Source of the DNA: Ceratodon purpureus
Lineage: Eukaryota > Streptophyta > Bryopsida > Pseudoditrichales > Ditrichaceae
DNA length: 64,000 nt
Direction: 5' to 3'
Assembly: GCA_014871385.1 (NCBI GenBank)
Contig: CM026427.1
Location: forward strand, 12,648,430-12,712,429
The position numbers were made by a program, and so were the translations under genes. The notes under the pieces are model-generated. The model was given only the letters and a program-made list of their open reading frames with translations. It did not search any database and was not told the DNA's origin. This document shows, piece by piece, positions 50,220 through 61,211 of this stretch. The stretch's first letter is position 1. Every line of letters begins with the position of its first letter.

Positions 50220-50300
50220 ATCAAATTTTTACCTGAGAATTTGAAAATTTAGTGCTCACCGCTCACTGCTCACCGCTCACCGCTCACAAGATAGCGTCGC
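50220..50300. repeat. Right terminus of element B
   Basis: AATTTGAAAATTTAGTGC followed by CTCACCG/CTCACTG 7-mers and CACAAGATAGCGTCGC; inverse of the first 55 bp or so of the left end. The subterminal motif CCACGGTTATAGGGTCT lies at 50110-50126. Confidence 0.75.
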
Positions 50301-51030
50301 TGGACCACAAAAGTGCTTAGCTATTTGCCAGTTACAGCCTTTTTGCAAAAATTGCACAAAAGTGATGGAAAGATATAATTGAAGTCAATTTTTTTGCTAA
50401 TATGGATTCTCAACTTGTTTTTCTACAACTTGGAAATTTTTTGTGCAAAGTAGACACTTTAAAGTTATTGTTTGAAGGCTTAAAATCCTAGTAAAGTGAA
50501 TGCAGGACCATTTGAAAAAGTGACTATAAAAGAATCAAAAACTATCAAAAAATTACTTTTGATTAAGTGGTGCCCTCTGTATGTTTAAGAGGTATTCTAA
50601 AATAGTCAATTCATATGCTCATTGATTGGTTTAGGGTTCCAAAAGTACTGCAAGGATGTTTTTAAGAGGGTCACTTCCACAATACGTTTTGTGCGCTTTT
50701 ATTCACCAAACATTGTTTTTTAAATTGAAAAAAACATCCTCTAAAGTCAATAGAGGGCAACAAATTAAGAAATTAAGACTTTGGAAAAGTTCATTTTGAT
50801 GATTTAGAACTAGTGGTCAAATTAAGTTTCAATTAAGGACGTTCTTTTTATGAAGATGCGTATAAGATACTTCACGAGTCACGACACTTTAGAAAGTGAC
50901 TAAAATGCTCAAAAACTACACCAAAATGCTCAAAATCAGTTTTAGGCTTTAAAAAATAGCACACTTCATATTCACTTCTTAGTGATCACATATTGTACTT
51001 TGTGGTCCACTTTATTGTGCTCTCCCTCCT
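50301..51030. mobile_element. Main part of the smaller TIR element split by element B
   Basis: From TGGACCACAAAAGTGC (50301) to its inverse TACTTTGTGGTCCACTTTATTGTGC (two parts: TACTTTGTGGTCCA at 50996-51009, CTTTATTGTGC at 51010-51020) and CTCCCTCC at 51021-51029. Together with 15031-15064 it makes an element of about 770 bp. It ends directly beside the kinase stop codon. No open frame. Confidence 0.65.
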
Positions 51031-52437
51031 TTAATAGTTTGAGAAAGAGCGCAATTTTTTTTGTAACATAGAAGCACTCGGTCTAAAGTGAGGATCTTGG
51101 TGCCAACATTCTACTATAATTGTTTTTAAGTCAAGATCCAAGTCAACTGGCAAACGCGGTCTTTCTTCTTTTAACACAATACCATAGTCATTTTGAGGGT
51201 GACCGTCAAAGGGGATGCATCCTGTGACCACCTCATAACACATCATTCCAAAACTATAGATGTCAGCCTCTTTTGTAAACACCAATTCACAACTAGGAAC
51301 TCCTTTTTGCAATTGTTCCAATATTTCAGGTGCCCTCCAAAACCTCGTGCCTACTACTCCTACTGAGCACTCATAATCTATTACAAATGAGGTAATATCT
51401 CGAACATATGAGGTATATTTTCTTTCCCTCCCCATTAGCACATTTGATGCTTTGATGTCTCTATGTACAACTCCACATCCATGCAACATTTCTAAATCAA
51501 ATGCTGTGGTCCACAACACATGATAAATATTTTGAATATCTTTGAAAGGTGGCCCGTGACTCTTCTTTTGAAGCAGCCCCAACATGTGATGGTCAAGACA
51601 AGTTCGCAAATCATTTCCGTATCTCTTCATGATAAATGCAAACCTGTTTTTGAACTCCCCCTCTCTTATGAATACTCCTCCGTAAATATTCTTAAATGGA
51701 AGCATTTTAGATCCTTGAGAAAGTTGATACATCATCTCTGGAGGCCATTGTTGCTCAAGATGTTTCAATGAAACGCCCGCCTTCCACACTTTGGCCACCA
51801 ATTCTACTTCGTACCCTATACCAGGAACTACCATCCTCGGGGATGAAATAGCTGCAAAGATCTCAGCCTGAGCACCCTCTCCGATTTTGTCCCCCACCTC
51901 AAGATGCTGAATTCTTGTGAAGAAAGCACCCCACTCTGGATGATTCGACAGCACCTCATCAAAGTACTTGCGGTTCTCTTCAGCAATCTTCTCTGCTTCT
52001 GCCTTGCTCTCGGGATCCAACACTGTCCAGTGCTCTCTCGCAGTATCAAACTCTGTCTTTTCCCCCTTTAGCAGGCCCATAATGCGAGGAGAGTAGTACA
52101 CACACAGTGGCGATGGCAACCCATTCGGAGTGCAACAGCACGTGCCCTTTTCTTTACCGGAGCAGGGTCCGGAACTTCGCACACCGCTGCAACGATCGCA
52201 CAATTGCTGTGCCACAGATTTGGATTTAGAATTGATGATTTAAGTTAACATGGTTCTACATGCTCTGTCATACACAGACTACGGTGTCTTTCTGCGGCAA
52301 ACATGGGTCACGGTTTGATCTTATACCTCGATTTCGATTTCGTCAGTGTTGCTCGTATAATCTTTCAGATCTAGGTCGATCTGTTTCAGTTTTTGATCTA
52401 TGCTGGTAGCACCTCCCGTGCCTACGGTGCTCTCCAT
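51031..52437 (-). CDS. Protein kinase, TKL-like (2 exons)
   Basis: Exons 52437-52327 and 52206-51031 join in phase 0 (GAG/GTATAA...CACAG/CAA), giving 428 residues. A short cysteine-rich stretch (LCDRCSGVR, GTCCC) follows the first exon. The kinase domain begins near residue 140: glycine loop KIGEGAQAEIFA, lysine in LVAKVWK (176), HRDIKASN (285-292), then IDYEC where DFG is expected (D314), GTRFWRAPE (323-331), DIYSFGMMCYEVVTG and a closing ECWHQDPHFRPS. The catalytic and metal-binding aspartates are kept, so it may be active although DFG reads DYE. The likely role is a cytoplasmic signalling kinase of a large plant family; the substrate is unknown. The stop codon TAA abuts a TIR element, which was later split by element B, so its original 3' flank now lies 35 kb away. 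Confidence 0.88.
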
Positions 52438-55400
52438 TTAGTAAAAAGTCTGGGACCAGTTCTTAGAGGAAAATTCGTGTCCAGATTCGTGGTGATTGTA
52501 GCTGCAAAGTTTGCAGAATCCACTGACGTGAGTAACTAGTAGAATTCCGTATCAAATATCAGTGCCATAAGATCTATTAGAGCAGAGAATGAGGAGACAA
52601 GTGCGTGATGCAGGGACATCAACGCTTAGTGAATGATCGTCTTTTATTATTGAATATACAGATATTTCCTACTTAGGATCTACGAACGAGGGAGGTACGC
52701 CTTGACGGCGCCGCGTGATTACACCCTACTACAAAAATAAGATAACATATTCATTATGCCATTTGATAATATCCTTTTACACCGGAACGGTTATGTACAG
52801 TGCATAGTCTGGTGGTCTGATTATGTCGCAGGATCCACGATGAGGTTGCTAAAACAAGCTTCATGAAAGTGCCGCAGACTGTCCGGGTATTTTCTAGCTG
52901 TATACGTAAACTGCGCCTTCGGTGTGGCGCACCGTGTACCAAAGCAAGCACAGCGCGCGCTTGCTCATCAACTTTTAACCCTCCGCTGTTAACAACCATG
53001 TTCAAGCACCTGAAGTCTTGTTTCCAAAATGAGATCCCGCATACGCAATAAGCAACAGTGAAGTCAAGCTTTCTACCGACAAAGTCTACCAAGCGGGGAA
53101 GCTACAACGCAATGGAACTGCCGGAACCTCGGAATGAATTGAGTATTAAGAGACAGAGATCAGACAAAAACGCAAGCAGCCAGGAACTACTTGCAGTACT
53201 CCATCGATTTCATGAACTCCAGAATACACACTTCGAATCAAGGATGTAAATATTTACAAACTTCGAAAGGGCCTTCCCACGGTCTATAAGAGCACCACAG
53301 ATAGGTCTATATGTGCCCAACTAAAAGCAAGAGATTCAGACTTGAATCCATACCACACAGAATTTTATCCTTAGGCGGGAGAAGAAAATCACTCACAGAC
53401 TCGGCAAACGTAGAAAGAATTGTACGTGCACCCGCCTCAGCACAGATGTCGCTGGGCCTAGATCCCGTCTCCACTTTCAGTAGCAGACGCTGCAAGGCGA
53501 AAATCAGAGATAAAGTCCTTGGAATCGCACAACCAGGAGAGGGATTCGGAACTCCCTACAGAGTACTACCACAACTTGTTCGACAATTTAGAGCAAAGTT
53601 CTTTAAGTTGTGTTGGCTTGCAACTCCCCTCCGGCCTTCATATACAACAAGCAAGTTCCTCGTCCAGCATCTACAGTACACGGTTTCGACGACAAGAAAG
53701 TATTTTGATATTGGATCAAACCGCGTCGTCCCGTATTTCGAACCTAGTTGTGCGGACCGTCTGGCTCAGAATCGAGGAATTTGCGCTCTTGGAACCAGTC
53801 TTGGTGCAAGTGGGTGCTTGCAGACAGTAGTGAGCTGGTGAAGATCGTTACTTCCATGTTTCTCAAGTTATGCATTCTATCGGATGAAGATACTGTTGTT
53901 GAAATTCCACCGAATCTATGCTTGATTGTTAAAATTGTGTTAAGTTCCGCTGCACTTTAACAGCCCGACGTCGTGCTGTTACGTAAGTACGCATAATTAG
54001 TTTAAAATTCTTCTTCAACGAAAGTAGCAGCGACGAATTTGATCGGTAGGACACTTGACAATTGAATTGGTTCTTGCAAGAGGAATCTTGAGGCAATCAA
54101 ATGCTGTGCATAAAGTTTCAAATGACTACTGTAGCTGAGTACAACCGTCGTCACTACAGCAATTAATTTCTTGCAAGTTAGTTCATAGAGCTGCAAGTGA
54201 TACACATTAATTAACTGCCGCACATTTTGTATAAACTATGTAGTGCAGGTGGATCGATCAACGTTATATCCAATAATGGAACCCCCAGGGATAATAGCTT
54301 AAATTGTTATTCAAGTAGGTGATTACTAAATCGTAAAATTTCTGCTGTGAAAGAACTACGACCCCGACGTAAACAGAGCTCTGTTTCCTACAGCACAGCT
54401 TCAGTCTTCTGCCGATCAAGCATATGTGCACTCCGATCTTCAAACTCTTAGGTGAACCCCACTTTCATGACTCTCAGATTTTGGCTGTCTAATAAATTTA
54501 GCTGGTTTTATATGAATCGTGTTGAGGAAGCGAAAACATATGAAAGTTGCTGAACGAGGAAACAATTTTGGATGTCTGAACTTGTGAATATTGGGGAAAG
54601 AATGTTTGCACAGGCATAGGTACATAGATGTTGGAGGTGAACTCGACACTCTCATTCAAAAGGAAGAGAAGCTGCAGTTTGAAGTGCTTTCAATAATTTT
54701 GCCAAATCCTACATTCTTTATTCAGGACTCAAGCCGTGATAAAGGTCGACTGCTGATCACTCTATTGCCAGCGGTACCTTACATTTTATAACCTTCGAAT
54801 GATTACCAAACAACTCAACGTGAGATGTCCGTCATTGAAACTGGCTCATGTAGATGCGCTGGTGGGTGTAATTATTTGTTGTTTGCCACTTTCTATTCTC
54901 AAAATCTCAATCATCTCTTGGTATTGACTGTGAATACAACCCCGTAAAGGAAATTGGTGAAATGGAGAAAATGAACTCATAGCTCTCTTGAACCGCTTGC
55001 GAAGAAGTCATTCGTGAGCACCATGAAAAGGCTAAGGTAAGTGATCACATTGTCTATTTTCAAAATACTCTAACCCTATACCCTGCATGGATAGAAGGTA
55101 CATTCATAACTAATGCTAAAATGAGGAAACAAAATGTTTCAGAAACTAAAAGAGTAGACATTGAACTATCATATGAGAATTTAAGCCATATGAGGCAGGT
55201 TCGTTCATCCATAAATCGAAAGTAAAAGATAACTGGTCTGATTTAAAACAATCTCGGCTATTCTCAGGCCAAACCAAATCATTCTAAATTGAACTTGACA
55301 CCAAAGAATTAGAAAACATACATCTGCTTCTAGCTAGGATGGGGATTCCCAAGGCTATCTATCGGGAATCAATCTAAAATGAAATTCAGTGCACAAAAGA

Positions 55401-55467
55401 GAATGTGACTCTTCACATACACAAGATGTAATGTCAAAGTATACAGCAATACTCTCTCCAAATTTCT
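52438..55467. other. No supported gene
   Basis: Several open frames of 60-176 codons exist but none has a domain I know. A minus-strand stretch at about 53390-53490 has an acceptor (CGCCTTGCAG) and a donor-like GTGAGT and could be an exon of an unknown gene, with a TATA-like TATATGAAGG near 53640; support is weak. Confidence 0.35.
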
Positions 55468-55759
55468 AAAAGAATAATCTTATGCACAAGTCTTTCTTCA
55501 ATTCCATCAATTCGATGGGCAACAAATCTCAAACTATGCTCGACCTCCGGAGTCCCTCGTTCCACCTCCACGGCCTTGGGCAGCGAGGTAGCCAGTAATC
55601 TCCCGGAACTAACTCGTACTATCCTATCTCGGCCCACCAAGTGCACATGATCCCTCTCTGATATGCAGCACAAATTTACAATGACAGGCCCGGATCACCA
55701 CAAAGCTGGTAGCTAGTCATCGAAAGGCCCCACGCGAATCATTCACTCGCATGCGCAGC

Positions 55760-56863
55760 TCAAGGGTGGCCTGGGTACGAAGCCTTGAGCAGCTTCACAG
55801 TGGCTGCATCGATGCCGAACGACTTCTCGATCACCGCGCTCGTGATGTTGGGCTTGAAGATCTGAGCACCACAAAAGTATCAAGTTACGACAGGTCAGGG
55901 ACGGAACACATAATTACAGTCCAATTTGAAGCTGAGAACCCCCGCAACAAAATAAAATTCAATTCAACCCCCAATCTTGAAACATGCACAGAGATATTTG
56001 CCAATTAATCTGAGAACAGGCCGGCCTTGGCAAGATTCCTAAGAGCGACCCTCACCTGGTTGGCCGAGAGGAGCAATCCGGGGTTCTGGGAGGTGAGCGT
56101 GTTGAAGGTGATGGCGGTCTCGTTGCCCACGTTGAGCTGGAAGTGCAGCAGCGCTTTCGGGAACAGGATCACGTCGCCCTGCTTCAGGGTGGACGCGTAC
56201 AGGATGTTGTCGTCGCTGATGAAGCCCGTGTAGATGGTGCCCTTGAGGACCAACAGCGTCTCGGCTGCGCGGGGATGGGTGTGGAGGGGAACCACCCCGC
56301 CAATGGCGAAGTCGAGCCTGGCGTGGGTGACGCCCTGCGTGTTGAGGCCCGGCCATTCCTTGGGACCGGCAAGCGAGACGACTGCCCCTGTGGGCGACTG
56401 CATGATTTGAGCATCTGAGGCAGCTGGAGTCACAGAAAATCCACGTCCACAACCTGGGTTAGCAATCATCATTATACTGCAGCTCATCCCACGCAATTGC
56501 AGCAAGCGCACGGCTAATTTATAATTTCTGAACCGGGCGACTCTGCTGGCAAGACATAATAAGATCGGACAACATTTAAGTTGGACGAGATGAACATTGG
56601 CTATAAGTAGCAACTCAGTACTTACCAGCTTGTCGGAAGCCGGTGTACACGAAGTCGTCGGTGGTGACATTGGTGCGGGGCTTGCACGCATACCCGTTCA
56701 CCAGGGGCGCATTGGGTGACAGATCCGCCACGCAGAAGTCCGCCAGGGGGTCCGGGTCGGCGGCATGAACATCGCCCAGGAAGAAGGCCGTGCTGGCACA
56801 AAGTGCAACAACGAGCAGCTTCAACAGATCATGAGTGGAACGCTGGGTTCTGTACGCCCCCAT
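55760..56863 (-). CDS. Germin-like protein, copy 2 (3 exons)
   Basis: Exons 56863-56626, 56423-56056 and 55861-55760 on the minus strand give the same 235 residues as copy 1: signal peptide, two N-terminal cysteines, cupin box 1 PLHTHPRAAE and box 2 LLHFQLNVGN, with all metal ligands. Introns and splice sites are identical. Both copies are complete, and both promoters carry the same TATA box, so both could be expressed. Whether two genes really exist depends on the assembly, since near-identical inverted copies can be created by misjoining. Confidence 0.92.
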
Positions 56864-57135
56864 TGCAGCTTGCTTGCAGCTGCGTTCAGATCACTTCTTT
56901 GGACAGTATGCTTCACGAAATCACCACTTGGGGCCGGAGGCGTTGCTGGAATCCAAAAGATTCCAAGTGCTGGGTTCACAGTCGATGAGTATTTGCAGGT
57001 CGCAAGTGTTGCTTGATGAGCTCGGGCTCCTGAGAACTGCAGCTGATCAATTCGTGAGTACTCCAATTCACATCACCCTTCGAATAGCAGTCGCTGGAGA
57101 GCAGTGAATGATAGTTGAAGCCAGAGGAGGCCATC

Positions 57136-57141
57136 TATATA
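57136..57141 (-). promoter_or_regulatory. TATA box of germin-like gene, copy 2
   Basis: Mirror image of the box at 3666-3671; 273 bp before the ATG at 56863. Confidence 0.55.
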
Positions 57142-57972
57142 CCCCTCCGGAGCAGCAAGGTCGAAGAGCTACCTCGCACCTTCCTGTCCGTTGTCCATGT
57201 CCACCCGGGCGACGTGACCCTCGAGCAGCTCATGAGTGCTGAGGCCTTCCGGGATGCAGTTCGGTGGCATGCAAGGAAATGCGGATGACTTCCTAGTCCA
57301 AGGCTTCCGGCACTTTTACTCGGTCCCGAAAATACATAGTCGATGCTCGAGGTGGAAATGCACTTCGCCGAACACATCCGGTAAGTTATTCAACGATCCC
57401 TTGTGGTTTGGATGTGAGGGCGGGATGTGGGCGGCAGCCTTCCAAAAGTGTCAAGAGAAGTAAGTCGGGAAGGAGTTGATATCCGGCCAGCACACAGCTA
57501 TGTCGTTTTGGGATCAAACCCTATGTTGCCGGGTGGGCTCAATCAGGAGTAGCGTCTTGAAGTCAAATACTAATTTAGTATCTGAGAAGGCTGTAGGCCT
57601 GATGTGCGATTCTTTGCAGTTGAAGTGTGAACTTTGGAACCTTGCGAAGTACAGCGACGAGTGTTCCTTCCAAGCAGTGAGGCTGGGTAGTTTGGTCAAG
57701 CTCTGGGATGTGGACGTCGGTTGCACGCGCAGCAACTCCAGCGCAGATCAGAACTGAAAGAGCCGATGTCAATGCTTTTAAACGACGCTGTCACCAAAGT
57801 TTGTGTAGAAGACTTTAGTAAATTTATGCTTTTTGGAGTAGTTTCCGTTTCGGATTATCTGTGATCATGTAGAGTTCTTTGTAAGTGGTGTAGATTCAAC
57901 TCTCATTGAGATGTTGTTTGGAGTCGGAGCTGGATCCAATCCAGACGTCGCAGTGGGTGATGCACGTACAAC

Positions 57973-59423
57973 GTCATCATTACAGTGTGAAATTCGAGTA
58001 GCCCACTACTCGAGCAAGTCATGCGACTTGGTGACCGGCTATCTTTCACGGCGTAGTCCTAGATCTTAACCTCTCTGCAGTGATTTATTGCTCAGAAGAC
58101 TTCGATTTGAAGTGGAATGAACTCGAGCTTTACGGACTTAATTTCTGTTTGTGATAAGCAACCCTTGTTGTATACCAAGTTACGTAATATCGATGTCGCA
58201 GGATTAGCGCTAGCATTTGATTAGGGTTTCCAGTTTTGGCAGAGAGATAGACAGGCATTTTAATATACTTGCACATGCTTTATTATCCCAGCAAATTCTT
58301 TTCATGTCTCTTCGGTTGTGTGTCGAGAATGCGAAGAGCTGGAAGAATATTAAGGTAGAGATGGGTATTCCCGTCAGTTTAAGCCATTCAGCATATTTGG
58401 GATTGAGAAAACTATGGGGATAGAATTTATACAAATAGAAGTGAGGTTGAAAATCACAAATCTGATTTTTTAATATTTTTTTTGAAATTTATCAAATTTT
58501 CATGAATATTTGAAGTGCAACATTGTAGACCACTATTTCTGTGAGTTATTTCTGTGAGTAGGTATATGCAATACAAAGATTCTTGCATGGAGAACATGAT
58601 AGGTTGTTATACAATCTGCGGAGTGTGTCTGCTCGCGGAGTGTGTCTGCTCAGATATTGGTGCACTGATAGGCCATGCATTCGTCTTTCATCGAAAGATG
58701 CGTCAGCGAGTACCAGAATCTCCTGCCTAACGGAGCACACATATGGCAAGAGTTGGTGGCGTTTCACACCGCAAGGGATGAGAAGCAGGTTCTTTATTCT
58801 TAATTTACAAACTGGCCAAGCTTCTTCAGCATGCTGTTCCACGAAATAAGTGGCACCGACATTCTTCAAGTAACATGCGCTGCATTCTGAAACAGCCGCA
58901 GTAATCCCTGTAGCGCTAGGGACCGAACCTGCGTCTGTGAAGGTTATTAGTATGCTCTGCCTTCACTTAGAGATTCCGTCACCTAAACATGGTGAATCAC
59001 ACATTTATATAAGTCATGCGTTTTTAAGAATCACTCAAAGTCACCGAGATCCTCAAATGTTGCATACAGTCACAACGCGTAACTGATGTGGAAAAATATG
59101 GGAGGATTAATCGTCAGCCCAAATTCAATACGAATTGTTATAATACACCAAATCCAAGCTAGAATTTCACAAGGATCCTGTTTAAACTTGTCCCTACCAA
59201 TCAAGGTAACCGCTACCAGGGGGAGCATATCTTACACGCTCCCCACACCTCTACATTCATCAGACAGTGGCAGCTTAGAAGAATATTGTTGCTACAATCT
59301 ATGATACATGTTCGATAGAAAACCTGCCTCTGACCTCGTCCTCAGAAACACCTTTTCAAAGTGTTCACCAACCATCAGGAAAGATTATTCTATAACCGCA
59401 CAGCTAAACCTCTTCTGGAACTG
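57973..59423. other. No supported gene
   Basis: Mixed sequence between the germin-like and PGRL-type genes. The open frames are short and overlap on both strands. An imperfect direct repeat (GGAGTGTGTCTGCTC and CGGAGTGTGTCTGCTC) lies near 58618-58652. The 3' untranslated part of the PGRL gene probably lies in 59050-59423. Confidence 0.4.
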
Positions 59424-60419
59424 CTATGAAACTCGCCTTGTAGGAGCTAGCTGGTTTGCTCTTGTTTGCAAATACACACGACCATGAGCCCATGGTTGCC
59501 CTAGTCCTGACTTAGACGGATGGAGAGTGGCTCGGAAAACAAGCTGCCGTTCGCAGATATGGCATTCCGATTCATGCCTCATCTTTAACGACGACTGATC
59601 TGATTTCACGAATGTGTAAACCTCCTCCCCACAATTGGGACAGCAGCCTTTAAGCGCTACAAGGTCACCTCTTCCAAGAGCTTGCAATTGCTTCACTGCG
59701 GCTTGCGCGACAGGAGCGCCAACAAGAAAACTGACAACCGAAAAGAGCATCCGGTTCGAATCCGACATGACAAACATACCAGATTCGTGAGGATTGAATT
59801 CTATGTAAGTCGAGACCAAGGTCGGGAGGCCAACAGCAAGACTCAATCCCACGGCAAAAATAAGCCCCCATATCGTTTTCAACGCGCGCATCTGCGAAGG
59901 ATCCACCTCCGCATCCGCGTAAGCCGTGAACCGCTTCAAGCTACACCGCGGGTACTTCAGCACTAACTTCGAACCGTGCCATCGCAACTGCATCTCCACC
60001 TTATCGAACATATCATCCACCACCAAAGGCTGCCCGCTGTAGTACGAATCGCGCGCCTGCTGATACAGCGCTTCCAGCCGCGCCTTCTCCGCAGTCTCAA
60101 TCGGCCCGACGAAAATACAAGACGGCGCATCCGTGCAGCTCCCCGCCATCGACGCAGCAACGAAACGCCGCAACACCTGCTTCCTCGGCCGTGTCCCTCT
60201 TCCAGAAAACTCCAATTCCCGCGGCGCCCTAATCAAATTCATCCCATCCCTCTCACCATAACCACGACAACACTCTACACCCCTCCTCTTCCCTCCATCA
60301 AAACCCTCACTCCAATGCAGCTTCGCTCCAACCTCCAACCTCAGAAACTCTCCCCCTGCTCCCACATCCGGCCTCCAGACGCGATTCGTAGCACTAAACA
60401 AATGCAAACCGCCAGCCAT
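59424..60419 (-). CDS. PGR5-like protein (PGRL1/PGRL2 family), thylakoid
   Basis: Single exon, 331 residues from the ATG at 60419; an upstream in-frame TGA sits just before 60452, so this ATG is first. The first 95 residues are basic and hydroxylated, as in a chloroplast transit peptide. Family signatures: CIFVGPIETA (101-110), LYQQARDSYYSG, VDDMFDKVE, YPRCSL, two membrane segments (about 182-200 and 224-242) and the C-terminal zinc/redox part CCPNCGEEV (259-267) and CHICERQLVF (286-295), then HGRVYLQTR. PGRL1 works with PGR5 in ferredoxin-dependent cyclic electron flow around photosystem I. As I remember the Arabidopsis protein, it has a cysteine near the end of the first membrane segment; here that segment (GLSLAVGLPT) has none, and the third cysteine of CxxCxC is R. 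It could thus be PGRL2-like or a specialised paralogue. Lack of introns suggests a retrocopy or a simplified gene. Confidence 0.88.
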   Translation of the reverse strand: MAGGLHLFSATNRVWRPDVGAGGEFLRLEVGAKLHWSEGFDGGKRRGVECCRGYGERDGMNLIRAPRELEFSGRGTRPRKQVLRRFVAASMAGSCTDAPSCIFVGPIETAEKARLEALYQQARDSYYSGQPLVVDDMFDKVEMQLRWHGSKLVLKYPRCSLKRFTAYADAEVDPSQMRALKTIWGLIFAVGLSLAVGLPTLVSTYIEFNPHESGMFVMSDSNRMLFSVVSFLVGAPVAQAAVKQLQALGRGDLVALKGCCPNCGEEVYTFVKSDQSSLKMRHESECHICERQLVFRATLHPSKSGLGQPWAHGRVYLQTRANQLAPTRRVS

Positions 60420-60699
60420 TCCAGAAACTCGAAGAACCGACCTACCGTGCACGAATCCTCAAACCCTCACTCCCTCCCAATGTGCGTAAATGCTGGTCAG
60501 AATTCAAGCTCGAAACCTGAACTAGCAACCTCTGCAGCGGTTTCGTTGAGACGGCACACGCCACAGGCAATAATATCTACGATTGTGGCGATGATGGCTG
60601 CTCCAGGTAGTGTATTCCATTGGTCTGTGTGCGACCACCGAAGCGTGCTTCGTCCGCCATCGCCACATGCCTGTGTGCTTTCCTCTTTCTTCCTTGTCC

Positions 60700-60960
60700 T
60701 CATCCCTGGGGTTTGGTCATGGAGGACAGTTCTGATTTGGAATTGTCACCCTCTGTTGATGGGTTTGGTTCTGGAAGGCGGTTCTCGGCTGGAGCGGTCG
60801 CCTTGTAGGGTTCTAGAAGGCGGTTCTGGCTTAGAACTGTCGCTTTGTAGTTGGCTGTTTGTGGATGATTTGAGGGTTTGTTCTGGAGGACGGTTTCGAA
60901 GTGGAACCGTCCCCTCAGGTGGATTCTGGTTTGTGGATAAGGGGTTGAGGTGGGCAGTGT
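60700..60960. repeat. Diverged minisatellite upstream of the PGRL gene
   Basis: Three to four imperfect units of about 45-65 bp around GGTTCTGGAAGGCGGTTCT, GGTTCTAGAAGGCGGTTCT and GTTCTGGAGGACGGTTTC. It lies 280-540 bp upstream of the PGRL start. Confidence 0.55.
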
Positions 60961-61211
60961 TCCGTCGTAGAATGGGTGTCTTTGATTGGGATTGAGGTTG
61001 ATGGTTTTAGGGGTCTAGTCAAGGAGGATTGAATTTATGGAATATAGAGTACATTGCATATTTCGATAATATTATATATCACAATATAATAGAGAGTACC
61101 TTCCTGGACATTGGAGATTTATTTGCTTCTGAAAAGTAAGGTAGATATACCAAATTTTGGACAGTCCATGAACCAGATCTAAACTCGATGCTAGGTACTT
61201 ATATTCCAAAC
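60961..61211. other. Intergenic, nothing recognised
   Basis: No open frame or repeat of note. Confidence 0.4.

Larger units (their letters stand above)
15065..50300. mobile_element. Giant TIR DNA transposon (element B), about 35.2 kb
   Basis: The limits are set by inverted ends (AGGAATGCTATCTTGTGAGCGG at the left in pieces of under 20 bases: AGGAAT then GCTATCTTGTGAGCGG; the inverse at the right), by the flanking direct repeat TGGACCACAAAA, and by the fact that the flanks join into one smaller TIR element. Contents are a methyltransferase-like and a ParB-like gene on the minus strand, a 466-bp tandem array, a SWIM transposase on the plus strand near the right end, and a 36-bp palindrome. Without the nested Gypsy insertion the element would be about 22.8 kb. 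A MULE or KDZ/Zisupton-type origin would fit a SWIM transposase; the 11-12-bp target repeat is longer than the 8-9 bp usual in those groups. The two transposase halves are separated by a stop codon, so this copy is probably not autonomous now. Confidence 0.7.
55468..57972 (-). repeat. Copy 2 of the 2.5-kb inverted duplication
   Basis: Exact reverse complement of 2835-5339 apart from the single change found (57290). It is 50 kb away in opposite orientation. Confidence 0.9.

Noticed and set aside
52207..52215. Kinase start at 52215
   Set aside because: The codon is GTG and the bases form a splice acceptor; a first exon with ATG at 52437 fits in phase.
53307..53841. 176-codon frame on the plus strand
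   Set aside because: No domain, no start context, and frames on the other strand are equally open.
57973..59423. Short overlapping frames near 58217-58869
   Set aside because: They overlap on opposite strands and have no recognisable domain.
59750..59770. tRNA-like GGTTCGAATCC
   Set aside because: It lies in the PGRL coding region and there is no cloverleaf around it.
60420..60452. Upstream start for the PGRL-type gene
   Set aside because: The codon is GTG; the first ATG is at 60419.
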